From Symsagittifera roscoffensis (lineage: Eukaryota > Xenacoelomorpha > Acoela > Convolutidae), in the NCBI RefSeq assembly GCF_963678635.1, contig NC_087071.1:8541842-8605841 (forward strand): DNA of 64,000 nucleotides, given 5' to 3'. A program made the translations under genes and the position numbers. Shown here piece by piece: positions 1 to 11,360 of this stretch (position 1 is the first letter of the stretch; every line of letters starts with the position of its first letter). The notes under the pieces were generated by a model. That model did not search any database. It had not been told where the DNA came from and saw nothing but the letters and a program-made list of their open reading frames with translations.

Positions 1-2702
1 AATCATAAATATTATAATAATGACCATAACAATCATAAAATCATTCAAAATAATCAAAACAGTTATAATAATAATCAGAATTCTATTAATAATTATCAAA
101 ATAATCATAATAAAAACCTTGATGAAATTATCAATCATAATCAGATTATAAGTGATGATAATCATCATCATAACCAAAATCATTAAAAAAACTTTTAAAA
201 GTGTCATAGTAATTGTGATAACATTAAAAAAACCATAATTTATTATGAAAAAAACATAATAACAACCATAAAACTGTTAATCCTAATTACGACAATCATA
301 ATAATAAATCATAACAATCATCACAACAATCATAACAAAATCATAATAAACATAATCATTAAATTCTTAATTTTGTTCATTATAATCATAATAATCATAA
401 TCATCATAATATTCATAAGATTCATAATCAAAATCATAACAATTATAGCCAAATTCATAATGTAAAAACCATAATCACAATCATAATGATAAAAATACTC
501 ATAGTAATAATCAAGACAAACATAATCTTAGTAAAATCATCAAAATCATAATCAAAATAACCCTAATCATAATAATTTTCATATCATAATAAGCATAATA
601 GAAATGAAAATTATCATGCTCATCGTATTCATAAAATTCATAATCATCATAGTTTAGATAAACATCATGATAATCATAATAATCATAAAAAAACGTAATA
701 AGCAAAATCACATTGAAAATAATCATGAGAATAGAAAAAAAAAATGATAATATAAATCACATTGATTGTAATAAAAATTAAAAAATCATAATAAAAAAAA
801 ACAGAATCAAAAAAGAAAAAATCATGATCAAAATTATCATAATCATAATCATAATAATCATAATTATAATGTAAATCCTAATTAACATAATAACATCATA
901 ATCATAATATAAAAGTCATAATAACCATCATATTCATAATTATGATAAGAATGACAGCAATCAAAAAAGTCACGCTAAAATTCATAATCATATCAATCAT
1001 GGTAACAGTCATAATGCTCATCATAAAAATCTTAATAAGAATCATAGTTATCATATTTACAATTATAATCACAAAAACCATAGATATTTTGATAATACCA
1101 TAATCATAAAACTCAAGATAAAAATTATAATAGAACCACAATAATCATTGAAGAGTCTTAAAAATCATAGAAATCATAACAATTTTAATCATAATAGTTG
1201 TAAAAAAAATCCTGATAATTTTAAAAATCACAACAGTCATAATCATAAATATGGAATAATCATCAAACCAATCATAATCATAGTCATAATAAACCTATTC
1301 TTATTGATAATAATCATAATAACCATAGTATTAACCAAGATAATCATAATCCTAATTATAATCATCAAAATAAAAACAAAAATTATCTTAATCATACTAA
1401 TTTTAGAATCATAATCATCAAGATAGTAATCATTATTATCATAATCATAGTAATGATGATAATCATCATAGTTCATGTAATAATCATACTCAACATAATA
1501 ATCATTTAAAACCATAAAAATCATGATAACAATCATAATAAGCATAATCAAAATGATAATAATTATCATAAATGTCAAATTAATCTTAAAATGATTCACA
1601 ATGATCATAAAAAGATTCAAAAAAGATAAATCTTCTCATGATGATTATTATCATTGTGATTATGCTTTTTATGATTGTCATCAAAATTTTTATGATTTTA
1701 AATGATTACTATGTTAAGTATGATTATTATCTGAACTATGGCGATTATTATGATTACTATGATTTTGATAAATATGAAAATATCTTGATATTAAAAGAAT
1801 TAATCATAACCATAATCATAATTATCATAATCGTAAAAATTTTATTAATCATAATCATAATCGTAATAATTATGTTAACAATCTTAATCATAATCATTAT
1901 AATCATAATAATCAGATTAATCATCATATTCATTATAAAGGTCATAATAATCATAAAAATCATTTTCAAAATATTAGTAATCATAATGACAATCATTATA
2001 ATCATAATAATCAAAAAAATATTATCAATCATAAAAATCATTATCTTCTTGAGTATAATCTTAATGACATATAATGTTGGTAATCATAAGAAAAAAGAAA
2101 AAATTCATAAACGTAATAATCATGAAAAATAAAATCATAAAATAGTTTTAATAATCATCATATAAATTATAATAATCATAGAAATCGTAAAAATAATTGT
2201 AATCATCATTATAATGTCATAACAATCATAACAACATTCATAATACTCAAATATTGATAATAATTTTGATCATAATAATCATAATAAAAATCTTGATAAA
2301 AATCATCATAATAATCAGATTAAACATGACAACAATCATCATAATCGTATTAAAAATTATGATCATAATAACCATAATAATCATCATAATAATCATAATA
2401 GAAACTTTTTAAAAGTCATAGTATTCTTAATAAAACTAAAAAACCATAATATTTCTGACAATAGTAGAAATCATAATCGTAAAGTTTTGAAAAAAAAATC
2501 GTAAAAATCATAATAAAAACAATAAGAATCATCATAATAATCAATATAAAAAATATAATATGAATTATCATTATAATATTAAAAATAATATTATAATAGT
2601 CATAATGAAAGACTTAAAAAGACTTTTATTATAATTCACAAAAATCATACTGAAAATCATAATTTTTATAATAATCATAATAATAATAATTGTAATAATA
2701 TT
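1..2702. repeat. Degenerate AATCAT/ATAATC low-complexity array
   Basis: About 2.7 kb is made almost only of variants of AATCATAATAATCATAA, with A and T dominant and C nearly confined to TCAT. The plus strand is strongly A-rich over most of the block; around 1630-1760 the pattern flips to its complement (GATTATTATGATT), so part of the array is inverted. The array stops abruptly near 2702, where ordinary sequence begins. Open frames of up to 164 codons here encode only Ile/Met/Asn/Asp/Tyr/His strings and are a by-product of the repeat. It extends past the left edge of the window. Confidence 0.9.
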
Positions 2703-3075
2703 TAAAAACTGGCGTTTTTTGCAGCCTCTCTGAGCATAGCTTGTTTCTCTTATTTTCCCACATTCCTGACTGGAGAGGGACGCTCTTTTATAGAGAATCG
2801 GGTCGTTTTTTTGCGTCTAGAAATTTCACGTGGTACCACATTTGCAGCAGAAATCAATCAGGCTGTGGTAGTCTTATAGACTTGAAGCTTGAGGTCTACC
2901 ATTGCCAAGGCAAGGGATCGATTAAATGATCTGGCGACTGCAAAGTGATTGCATTACCACTATGCTAAGAGCCAATTTTCAACTATGCTAATTGCCTGTA
3001 TGATAATTGCCATTAAAACCTGAAACAGCGCTGGTTATCCATGCGAATTCAACCCGGGATGTCAGATTAACTTAC
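2703..3075. other. Non-coding flank of the last recognised host exon
   Basis: This unique-sequence stretch lies between the AATCAT array and the FN3 exon at 3076-3262. On the minus strand it follows a strong splice donor, so it should be intron or 3' flank of the host gene. I see no further exon: no acceptor followed by an FN3-like frame in the required phase. Confidence 0.5.
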
Positions 3076-3262
3076 TGGGAGAAATCGAATGTTCGTTCGG
3101 GGTTGTCGGTGACGTCGTACTCCTCCCCGACGACAGAGATGTTGAAGTGTTCGCCTGTTCTGGAGGCAGTCACAGTAACCGCATCAATTTGGTCAATATT
3201 TACAGCAAATGTTGCCGTGAAGTTATCCGTGTACATTGATACATTCAGCCAAATGGTATCTC
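3076..3262 (-). CDS. FN3-repeat host gene, exon (last recognised)
   Basis: This 187-nt minus-strand exon encodes a stretch of an FN3-like beta-sandwich domain, including DTIWLNVSMYTDN, IDAVTVTASRTGEHF and NISVVGEEYDVTD. The upstream intron ends TTGCTAACAG and the exon is followed by the strong donor CA/GTAAGTTAA. The exon enters in phase 1, which matches the end of the preceding exon at 4419, and leaves in phase 2, so the gene should continue further left. NVS, NFT and NIS are potential N-glycosylation sites, fitting an extracellular protein. Adhesion molecules or receptor phosphatase ectodomains are possible, but no cytoplasmic domain is visible to decide. Confidence 0.7.
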
Positions 3263-3389
3263 CTGTTAGCAACAGCCAGCCAAACATTAATTTATTAGTT
3301 TTAATTTATTAGCTTTTACTAGTGATGACAGTTTATCCTTGTATTTTATTCGCTCATAAATGTTTCTCACTTTAAAATATACTGAGACC

Positions 3390-3673
3390 CAGGGGTGCGT
3401 TTAAGGGGGCAGCAGACGCACGTTCCCCTCAAGGATTCCAACCCGTCGTCAAAACCTTCCAAAAATGCCCAAGAAATGGTTTTTCCATCATAGCATTTTT
3501 GAATCACAAACCTGGCTGCGGTGCTGATATTTTTGTACAAACAAGGCCTTTATTATGTTTTTAAAAGTACTCGGGTTCTCCGTTTGGTCGACCAAAAAGA
3601 GGCCAATAAAGTTTTCAAAATTTTTGTGAAAATCTGCCCCTATTTCCTCGAGAATATTCTAGATCCACCCCTG
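3390..3673 (-). mobile_element. MITE copy A (CAGGGGCGG family)
   Basis: The left end reads CAGGGGTGCG and the right end GATCCACCCCTG, an imperfect terminal inverted repeat. The inside shares the family's diagnostic blocks TTTGGTCGACC and CTCGAGAA near the CTAGATCC end. It is a diverged, non-coding copy in a host intron, orientated opposite to the copy at 4768. No clear 8-bp target duplication remains. Confidence 0.6.
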
Positions 3674-3699
3674 CCGGCTCCTATAGAGATCAACGGCAT

Positions 3700-4185
3700 A
3701 ACTGCTTAATTCAATTAGCATAAAAGGATTAGCTTTTTTGCGTGAAGAGAGAGGGGGGTTCGAACCAGGGGCGGGTTTAGCGGACGGGGGCGAATGCTTT
3801 TTTTTCAGGAATTCTATCCCATGCCGACCCAAAAGGTCCTTCTTTGGTACTTTTTCAGAAATCCATCTGTGGCTGACCGACTCTTAAACTTTTAAAGGCG
3901 TCTTAGGCACCAATATATGCAAATTTTAAGAGGGAGCGTGCGCCAAAAACGCGATTCTGTTTGCCCAAATTTTCCAAAAAGTACTCAAAAACGGCTTTTT
4001 TGGTCTGTTTATCAATAAGTTACGGTCTGCTGGTGTTCTAAAGCGCTCGGAAACTCAATTTGGTCGACCTAAAAAAGATCGACAAATTTTTCAGAACTTT
4101 TTTGAAAATCCCCCCCCCCCCCCTCCAAGAAAATCCCAGATCCGCCTCTAGTTCGAACTCCTAAGCTGGGATGACCAAACGCACA
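3700..4185. repeat. tRNA-promoter-like (SINE-type) fragment split by a MITE
   Basis: Removing MITE copy B (3766-4150) and one copy of its target duplication brings together GGGGTTCGAACTCC, a good match to a pol III B box (GGTTCGANTCC). This suggests the MITE landed in a tRNA-derived SINE or similar relic. I could not recognise a convincing A box, so the call rests on one box only. Confidence 0.3.
3766..4150 (-). mobile_element. MITE copy B with 8-bp target duplication (hAT-like)
   Basis: The element begins CAGGGGCGGG and ends CCGCCTCTA, near-inverted ends, and is flanked on both sides by GTTCGAAC (3758-3765 and 4151-4158). An 8-bp duplication with CAGGG-type ends is typical of the hAT superfamily. 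It is 385 bp and encodes nothing; it contains a run of about 13 C near 4110. Copies at 3390, 4768, 6205, 14191 and 22018 share internal blocks. A non-autonomous hAT derivative is the best reading. Confidence 0.75.
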
Positions 4186-4418
4186 GGCCAACCTACTTTT
4201 TTTCTGCCTTGTTCTGCGTAAAGTAAGTTAATTTCCTTCTCTTTACTTCTCCCCCTATTCAAAGAGGTAGAAAAAATCCATACATGCTTAATCATTCATT
4301 TAGCCTTTTATTGAGGTGGTTTTTCTGTACAAAAATACGACAATTGGGGAAAGGGGTGGTTAGGTATACCATAATATAGTTGGGGTTAAAGAGATCCTTA
4401 AATTTTGACGATATTTGC

Positions 4419-4566
4419 CTGGTATGTCGTAGGGACTGTAGGGTGTGAGTCGGAGGTGGTGCACGTCTCCGGGAGTGAAATCGGGAATGTGCAGTACCTG
4501 CTGTTGCATGGTGACCGGAACAACTACATCAGTTAACTTCCCATCTAATTCACTAATCTTCACCTC
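4419..4566 (-). CDS. FN3-repeat host gene, exon (GC donor)
   Basis: This 148-nt exon follows a very good acceptor (TTTATTTTGTCTTTAG/GAG) and encodes EVKISELDGKLTDVVVPVT and then VLHIPDFTPGDVHHLRLTPY, an FN3 segment with the usual 'L.pGd.y.l.l.py' strand signature. It enters in phase 0, matching the exon at 5485. The only donor that preserves the frame into the exon at 3262 is CAG/GCAAAT, a GC-AG intron, giving phase 1 on both sides and a smooth FN3 sequence. The frame stays open past it to about 4360 (ending LWYT), but that tail does not look like FN3. If the GC donor is wrong, the exon would end near 4361. Confidence 0.7.
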
Positions 4567-4767
4567 CTAAAGACAAAATAAAGGATTCAGAAAGCGTATC
4601 ATAACTCAAAGAGAACTGCTCGTATGAAGTCGAAACCCTGATTGTTCTGACTGCCGTTCAAATTTAATGAGGGGTAATGTCGCAACACAAAAGTAACACC
4701 AAACCATGATGTGGCGAACAAAGGATTTTATCAAGTAAAAAAACAGCTAGTCGGAAATCTGGCTAAG

Positions 4768-5083
4768 TAGGCGGGCGGATCTAGGATTTTCTCGAGGGGA
4801 GGGGGCGGATTTTTAAAAAAATTGGAAAAATAGGCCAATTGAAAAAAATAGACCAAAAATGTTTTTAGGCACTTTTTGGGAAAACTTTGACCAAAAACAA
4901 ACATATTTTTTTGGCGCGCACTCTCCCCTCAAAGATTTTCTATATGGCTCCGAAGGCGTCTTTAGACAAGTTTCAGGGTCCGTTGCCAAAAATGGATATT
5001 TCAAAATAGTCCAAAGGGGGACTCTTTGGGTCGGCAGTGGGTAGAATCCCTGAGTGGGGCGTCCCCTCCTAAATCCGCCCCTC
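4768..5083 (+). mobile_element. MITE copy C (CAGGGGCGG family)
   Basis: The left end carries GGGCGGATCTAGGATTTTC and the right end CCTAAATCCGCCCCT, so the ends are inverted repeats of about 16 bp. Internal blocks (GCGCGCACTCTCCCCTCAAA, GGACTCTTTGGGTCGGCAG) are shared with copies B, D and F. It lies in the intron between the exons at 4566 and 5485. Open frames inside it are not conserved between copies. Confidence 0.65.
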
Positions 5084-5484
5084 AGTAAGTTCAATTTTTG
5101 TAATTATCTGCGAGATTGAAGCGTAATCTAAATAACTGTCACTCGCGATCTTATAGGGTCGTTAGAAAGTTTGAAGAGCAAAATAAAAGCGCATAAGATC
5201 GTTAAAAATATGAGACTCAATTGCAATACTTGCAATATTTGAAGGACAGATCAAGGATTCCCCAATGGGACAGGTGGGCTCAAATTTTCTTTGTCAATTT
5301 TTCGGCCCTTAAAGGTCAATCAAATGCGTTTTCTGCGTTCTCCTCATGGGTATGAAAATACCCAATTCAAAATACCCAATTTTTGTCTAATTTTTCAAAT
5401 CAACTCAGAACCCCCCCCCCCCAACCCCCTTCCCGCTCCTGAACATAAACATTATGAAGATTAGATTCAAGTTTAAGCTAATAC
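5084..5484. other. Intron of the host gene, nothing recognised
   Basis: Intron sequence between MITE copy C and the exon at 5485. It includes a C-rich homopolymer near 5411-5440. I see no gene. Confidence 0.5.
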
Positions 5485-5704
5485 TTTTGTGTATCCAAAG
5501 GCGAAAGAGCATTCGAGGTCTACAGAGAAATCCGCCCAATTGAGCACTGCTTCAGAAACGATAGAGATTGTGGGGGGTTTTGTGAAGCCCTCGAGAGTGA
5601 AATTTTTCACTAGGGGGATTAGCCCTTTGCTGTATGCTTGCACAGTTATGTCGTATTTCTCGCCCGGCATCAGGTCCGTGAACACTGTTTGCACAGTTGA
5701 AGAG
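5485..5704 (-). CDS. FN3-repeat host gene, exon
   Basis: This 220-nt exon starts after GTTTGTTTTCAG and ends at ACAAAA/GTATTAG. It encodes TVFTDLMPGEKYDITVQAYS, the classic FN3 F-G strand pattern 'v.f.dL.PGekYdItV.a.s', then a linker (EGFTKPPTISIV) into the next FN3 repeat (NWADFSVDLECSF). It enters with one base completing a codon begun in the exon at 6932 and leaves in phase 0 into the exon at 4566, so both junctions are frame-consistent. The linker with a double Pro between repeats is usual for tandem FN3 arrays. Confidence 0.85.
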
Positions 5705-6204
5705 CTGAAAACAAACTCGTCTTTGATTACTCATGGTTTTTGAGCGTTGAGAAGAAACGAGATATCAAGTATTTTCGGTTACAATCCCAACCCCCCCGCC
5801 CCTAAAAGATTAAAAGTAGAAATCAAATTTTTGTAGCAAATTTGGATCATTATAAGTAAAAAATTCTGGCTAAAGCTAAGAGCTAAGAAAATTAATATGG
5901 CGCAGACCAAAACGAAGCAATTTCATCTAATTTAGCCGCAAAAAAATCCTTTTATCTCTTTTTTTTCCTTTTTTCAAATAAAGGATTGTTCAAATGTTGG
6001 TCAATTATTAGTCCAAAAGATTTTTCAATAATAGGATTTTTCAATTATTAGTCCAAATGCGTTTTTTGCAGATTTCCAAACCACTCCAAGGCTCTAGATA
6101 ATAACCTTGTGTTTCGTTGTAAGAATTTCTGTCCATTTTTGTCTAATTTAGGGGGGAGGGATAACCGAAAAGGTCCGAAGTATCTGACGAAAGATGAGGT
6201 CGGA
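5705..6204. other. Intron of the host gene, nothing recognised
   Basis: Intron sequence upstream (in gene direction) of the 5704 exon. It contains a local repeat of a TTTTTCAATTATTAGTCCAAA-like block around 5995-6060 but no coding or RNA feature that I recognise. Confidence 0.5.
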
Positions 6205-6472
6205 CAGGGGCGGATCTAAGAATTTCTAGAGGGGGGCGGATTTTCAAAAAATTTTCGAAAGTTTGACGACTTTTTTATAGATCGAATAAATTTATTTTCT
6301 GAGCTCTCCAAAAGCACTAAAAAGACGCTGTTTTGGCCAAATTTTCTGCGCCGCAAGAACATTTTTGAAAAAGCATGTCAGCTAAAATATCGATTCCATA
6401 AAAAGTACCAAAGAGGGGACCCTTTGGATCGGCAGGGGGTCGAATCCCTGTGGAGGAACGCCTGCCCCCCGT
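6205..6472 (+). mobile_element. MITE copy D (CAGGGGCGG family)
   Basis: Starts CAGGGGCGGATCTAAGAATT and carries the family blocks TTTCTGCGCC, GGACCCTTTGGATCGGCAGG and a C-rich right end (CCTGCCCCCCG) that has decayed from CCGCCCC. The base before the element ends GGTCGGA and a similar GAGTCGGA occurs at 6485-6493, a possible eroded target duplication. Confidence 0.6.
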
Positions 6473-6931
6473 AAAGTCACACCGGGAGTCGGAGCTATCT
6501 GATACAATAAATGCCGTATCGACCGTGATTATCGATGCTTATTTTAGAACGTCATTATTCAATATTGAATATATAAAAAACTAAGGAAAAAAGGTAGAGC
6601 TTTGGGATAAAAAAAAAGACAAAAATGTTTCATTGTAAATCAACACAGCTCAATGTTCAAACTAAAATGGTCCTTAAATTGATAAAATGAAAATTTCATC
6701 CAAAAATAAAAATTAAAAAAAAATGGAAAAACTAGCTGCTTGAATTCAATTTGAAATGATTTGGTACCGGATTGATTCTCTGCCCACAATTGGTCTCAAT
6801 GCATCAACACTTGATAACATAGCAATGGTCAAAAAACTTTAAAAAGCCGGCATAAAAACACCGAAACACCGCGTACAAATATTCAACATCGATTAGTCAG
6901 ATTTAGTATGATTTGTAAACCAAAAACTAAC
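6473..6931. other. Intron of the host gene, nothing recognised
   Basis: AT-rich intron sequence directly downstream (gene direction) of the 7278-6932 exon. No coding, RNA or repeat feature recognised. Confidence 0.5.
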
Positions 6932-7278
6932 GTGTACGCTTTTTCTTCGCTGTAAGTTGTTCCAGAGTTCTCGCCAATGTAGGAAAAGACAAGTATGCTT
7001 CCAGTTCCTGGCTCAAACGAAGTTGTGCAAGTGACCTGAGTTTGTTCCCAATCGCTGCTGACTTCAAGAACAGCACCCTGGTCGGCAGTATACGTAGGCT
7101 GGTTGAGGTCTAAGACATCGCTAAAAAGCCCCCTGGATTCGCTTTGGAAATAGAAGGTGTAATCTTCTCCAGCTGTAAGGCCGAGGAAGTTCTGATAGTG
7201 AGCACTTTCTGGCGTGGCTTCGCATTTGGAGTCAGACCCACAGCTTTCTCCAACCGGCACAGACCAGAAAATGAAGTT
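6932..7278 (-). CDS. FN3-repeat host gene, exon
   Basis: At 347 nt this is the largest recognised exon. It follows GTGTTGTTAG and ends GTACAC/GTTAGT. It finishes one FN3 repeat (FIFWSVPVGESC, then NFLGLTAGEDYTFYFQSESR and LFSDVLDLNQPTYT) and begins the next (VLEVSSDWEQTQVTCTTSF, SILVFSYIGENSGTTY). It enters in phase 0, matching the exon at 19006, and leaves with two bases that the 5704 exon completes. Cysteine pair CGSDSKC lies in a loop. A decayed second copy of this exon lies at 13017-13535 inside the same upstream intron. Confidence 0.85.
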
Positions 7279-7286
7279 CTAACAAC

Positions 7287-7372
7287 ACGAAAGTTGTTAG
7301 CCGATACTTGTTGATTTTTTTGCCAAAACGAGCCGATATATGTTGATTTGTGAGCCAATACAAGCCAAAACA
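7287..7372. repeat. Short outlier of the GTTGATTTGTGAGCC minisatellite
   Basis: Two to three units of the array at 8290-8960 (TGTTGATTTGTGAGCCAATA-like) lie immediately beside the splice acceptor of the 7278 exon. They are separated from the main array by an unrelated insert of about 0.9 kb. Confidence 0.7.
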
Positions 7373-8289
7373 CCCGGGTTGACCAAAACTTCTAATCATA
7401 CAATTTCAATATACAAAAAAAATCCTTACCATACGATTCCATACGTACAAAAATTTGTGGGAAATCTTTATGATAAATATTTTTCCATATAGGAAAAATG
7501 TATGACAAGTATTTTTTCCATAAACCAAACAATTTGATATTTTTTCTAAGTTTAATTTCTGAAATTTTTCGCGTTGTGTTAGTACTCGAACGCAAGTAAA
7601 AAAAAGACCTCGGTTTACTAAAAGCTGCAGTAACCAAAGTTGGATGATCTTGCATTTATAATGCTTAGGAAAAAGCCAGAATTGTCTTATTGAGCTGTCT
7701 TACACAAATGATACAAAGAAAACAAAAAACTTTAAATTTTGACAAAAAATTTTTAACGATTATATTTTTTATTTCGAACTTTTCAATTATCAGACATTGA
7801 TTAAGGAATACATAAACATACCATTCAAAAAAAACTGTTTTTAGCATTTTTGAAAAAAAGATAAAGCGGAAAGGAAAAAAACAATATTAGTTTACCCAGA
7901 AGTCCGTTATGCACACAAAAAATAAAGTTTGCACATAGAAAACTTTATTGGAAAAAATTTGCTTGAGAAAAAAAATTCAATTTGTGATTGAAAAAAAATA
8001 ACAAAGAAGTTTTTGGGGTAATTTCAAATTTACTTCTAGTGGTCACCATCAAAAAAAATCTAATCATACAATTTCCATATAAAAAATTGTAAAATTAAAT
8101 TTTTTGTCGAAAAGTTGTTCTTCTTTTTTAGTACGTTACATCAACTTTTGTGCCAGAACAAAAAAAGCTCTCTGGAAAATCAATGACACGATTTTAGCAA
8201 AACGTATAAAATTTGTATGAGCAGCTTTTTCCATATACCTAATTTATGATACTGTATGGCTGGCATTTTTGGTCTATGGGATTCAACTC
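7373..8289. other. Insert of about 0.9 kb splitting the minisatellite
   Basis: AT-rich non-coding sequence bounded on both sides by the same minisatellite. Its ends show imperfect inverted similarity (CCCGGGTTGACCAAAA at the left; TTTTTGGTCTATGGG and CAACTCGGG at the right). A direct repeat TCTAATCATACAATTTC occurs at 7394 and 8059. A decayed non-autonomous transposon is possible; no protein is encoded. Confidence 0.35.
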
Positions 8290-8960
8290 GGGCACGACGA
8301 TTTGTAAGCCAATACAAGCCAATAAAAATGGATTTATAAGCCAAGACAAGCCAATACATGTTGATTTGGAAGCCAATACAAGCAATACATTTTGATTTGT
8401 ACGCCAAAACAAGCTAATACATGTTGATTTGTGAGCTAATGCAAGCCAATACATGTTGATTTGTGAGCCAAAACAAGCCAACACATGTTGATTTGTAAGA
8501 TAATAAAAGCCAAAACATTTTGATTTGTAAGCCAATTGAAGCCAAAAAATACATGCTAGTTTGTAAGCCAATACAAGCCAAAACATGTTGATTTGTAAGT
8601 CAAAACAAGCCAGTACTTGTTGATTTGTAAGCCATTACATGCCATTACATGTGATTTATGAGCCATTACAAGCCATTACATGTTGATTTGTAAGCCAATA
8701 CATGCTGATTTATAAGCCATTACAAGCCAATACATGTTGATTTGTAAGACAATACAAGCCAATACTTGTTGATTTATAAGCCATAACAAGCCAATACATG
8801 TTGATTTGTGAGCCAATACAAGCCAATACATTTTGATTTGTAAACCAATTGAAGCCAGAAAATACAAGTTAGTTTGTAAGCCAATACAGTCCAAAACATG
8901 TTGATTTGTAAGTCAATACAAGCCAATACTTGTTGATTTATAAGCCATTACAAGCCAATA
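8290..8960. repeat. Minisatellite, GTTGATTTGTAAGCCAATACAAGCC-like units
   Basis: Around twenty imperfect units of about 26-36 bp alternate the blocks TGTTGATTTGTAAGCC and AATACAAGCCAATACA. Unit length varies by gain or loss of AAGCCAATAC. The minus-strand frames (IGLQINMYWLVLAYKS-like) are artefacts of the repeat. It lies in the 11.7-kb host intron. Confidence 0.85.
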
Positions 8961-9299
8961 GGTCTAATTGCCCCTCTCTTGAGTTTATATCTGTTTACGG
9001 CTGAAATTGGATTTAATTTTTTTTTTTGAAAATATCATGTTCAACTCTTGTTTAGAAATGGCATATCTCAATGGATCAACTTGGTAATCTATTCGAATAA
9101 CTTTCCAGGTTCACTTCAAAATTCTATACAAAAAAAATCTCTTATGGTATTTATTTTATCATGAATTAACTCAGTGATTGTATTCATCCTGTGCTGATAA
9201 ATAATAATCTAATAAGCTTTCTGATTTTAATTTCCAGTTGGTTTTGTCAGTGTTTGCATAAACTGAAACTCCATATTGGATGAATGGTTTCACATAATT

Positions 9300-11360
9300 T
9301 TTATACAAAATTATTTATCGCTGTCTTGTTAAAAGTTTTCTCAATTCAAAAAACACTCCAGAAAACTTCAAAACTTTGTTTTCTCACCAGATCAAAATGC
9401 TGATGAAAATTCAAATTGCTGTCGAGATGAACGGAAGATGTTCGAAACACTCTACATCTTCTATTTGGATGTTCAAAAAACTGACAGGTATTTTTTTCTG
9501 CTTTTTGCGTCCGACAGAGGCCCATAATTTTTTTTTTGACATTTGGTGTCAATTTGTCCTTTTTTAACCAATAATTTACTTCAAACAAAAACGACTCGTG
9601 GGCGAGAACAATATAATCTTTTTTGTTTGTGGACTTCATTATAGTGTCATCTGCATACAAAAGTTACCCGTGAGCATTTGAAAATAAATAATGTATCGTA
9701 TGATACAAAAACTGGCCAAGAATAGATCCCTAAGATACTCCAAAAGGTAACAATTTAAGTTCGGCCTTAAACAATTTTTTTTTTGAAATACTGCTACCGA
9801 GTGTCAAGGTAAGATTCCAAAAAAACTAAGACAGGTCCCCTGAATACCATAGGTTTGACTTTTATTAGCAAATTAGAGTGATCAACTATGTCACAAGCCT
9901 TTGTGCTCTTTTTGACTTAAAAGCAAACTGAATATTTCTGATCATACAAAAAGTGTTTACATAAAAAATTGGGATCGTCTGAAAATTAAACGCTCAAAAT
10001 TTTTTCCAAGAACTTGAAGAAGCAAAATTGGTTCTTTTCGTGAAAATTGCTGCAGTTTTTGCAGCTCTGAAACAATTTGGGTTGGCTGCTGAGTTTAGGC
10101 AGTCGTTGAAATTTTCTGTAATGACCTGTTAGTATTTTTTAATGTTTGAAAAGAACATTAATAATATCATAGCAATCTCTGTTTTATTTATTTTTTAAAC
10201 TTTTGATGACTTTGATGACTCATACTAAATTTTCTCAAAATTATCAATTGCTGCTGACGGATTAAATTTTTTCAATTTAGGTTGGTTTGCTTCGTGCAAT
10301 TTTGGCGCCAATATTTGGGAAATAACCGTTAAAATGCTCAGCGTCCTCGCAAGATAGATTAAGTAACTGGAAAATTTTCATTTAAACTCTGTTTTCAAAA
10401 CGAAAAAGTGTTGAGAAATTTTTTCGTTCTAGACTAAGGCTCGAGCATCAAATGAATTTGATAACATTTTTACGGGCAATTAGGTTTTAAACAATGTTGT
10501 TCTGGGAACGTTAACTGTTCCGGCTATCCATTACTCTAACACTGAAAAATTCTTGTGGTAACAGTTTGTTTGCTGCTGCATTTTTCATTTCATTGTCAAT
10601 CGTGGGATGCCTTTCTGTTTGTTCCGGTAATCACTTTGGAAAAAAAATTAAGTGCTTCCATAGGAAGCAAAAATATATTTTCAAAAATTGAGTAGAAGTT
10701 TGCGGGTCCTCATTTTTTCAAACTGCATTCAATTGCCAATAATTTCTTGCAAAAAAATTAATTTTTCACGTTTTTTCCCTTTTTTTTAACTTGCCCCATT
10801 TTTAGCAGTATTTTTTTCAGTTGAAACTTTTGTTTTGAGAAATTTTAAGACAAATTGAACAATAAAATGATCAAATACTGAAATTTAGATAATTTTTGTT
10901 GAGAAACCGAATGTCCAAAAAACCGAATTTTTGGGAATTTGTTAAACAAAAGTTTTGCTTTCTAGCATGCCATTTCTTATCATAATGTACCCAGTTTTTT
11001 TTTATTTGATACTGAAAAGTATTAAACTTGGATATCACCACAAGTTATGTGTTCAGTTTCAAGCGCTAGCGATAATAGACTCAAATAGTTTTGTAGACTT
11101 TTCAAGGTATCGTTGTTTAGCGAATTTGGTGGAAAGTATAAGCAGTTTTATTCAATTTTTTGGTTTATTTGAGTTTTTTTGAGAACTGAAAAAATTTGAA
11201 TAAAATCTTATCTTCGACCCCGGTGTTGACATAGATGCCAATACCTCCTCCTCGTTTAGTTCTAGCGCAATTATAGAGAGGAGAATTTTTATCCTCGAAT
11301 CAAGACGATAGCAGTATCACAGTTTTTTGAACCAGGTTTCAGTTGAACAGATGACACGTG
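9300..11360 (-). pseudogene. Decayed LINE (non-LTR retrotransposon) ORF2
   Basis: Minus-strand fragments appear in the order of a LINE ORF2. An endonuclease piece with RTKRGGGIGIYVN lies near 11226-11275. A reverse-transcriptase block 'CDIVDHSNLLIKVK...FRG' near 9845-9905 corresponds to the family pattern KAFDTVDHxxLL. A 'GVS(stop)GSILGQFLY' block near 9700-9745 corresponds to GVPQGSxLGP. The catalytic motif YADDT is at 9645-9660 and a C-terminal HLDSNLNFHQHFD at about 9405-9445. Stops and frameshifts break every part, so this is a fossil. The clade (Jockey/CR1/RTE-like) cannot be settled from these pieces. It would have cut DNA and primed cDNA synthesis at the target site. Confidence 0.75.

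Noticed and set aside
511..2132. Ile/Met/Asn-rich open frames in the AATCAT array
   Set aside because: Low-complexity translation of the repeat; no domain, and both strands are equally open.
4813..5094. Open frames within MITE copy C
   Set aside because: Not conserved in the other copies of the same family.
9376..9567. Plus-strand frame opposite the LINE
   Set aside because: Antisense shadow of the LINE reverse transcriptase.
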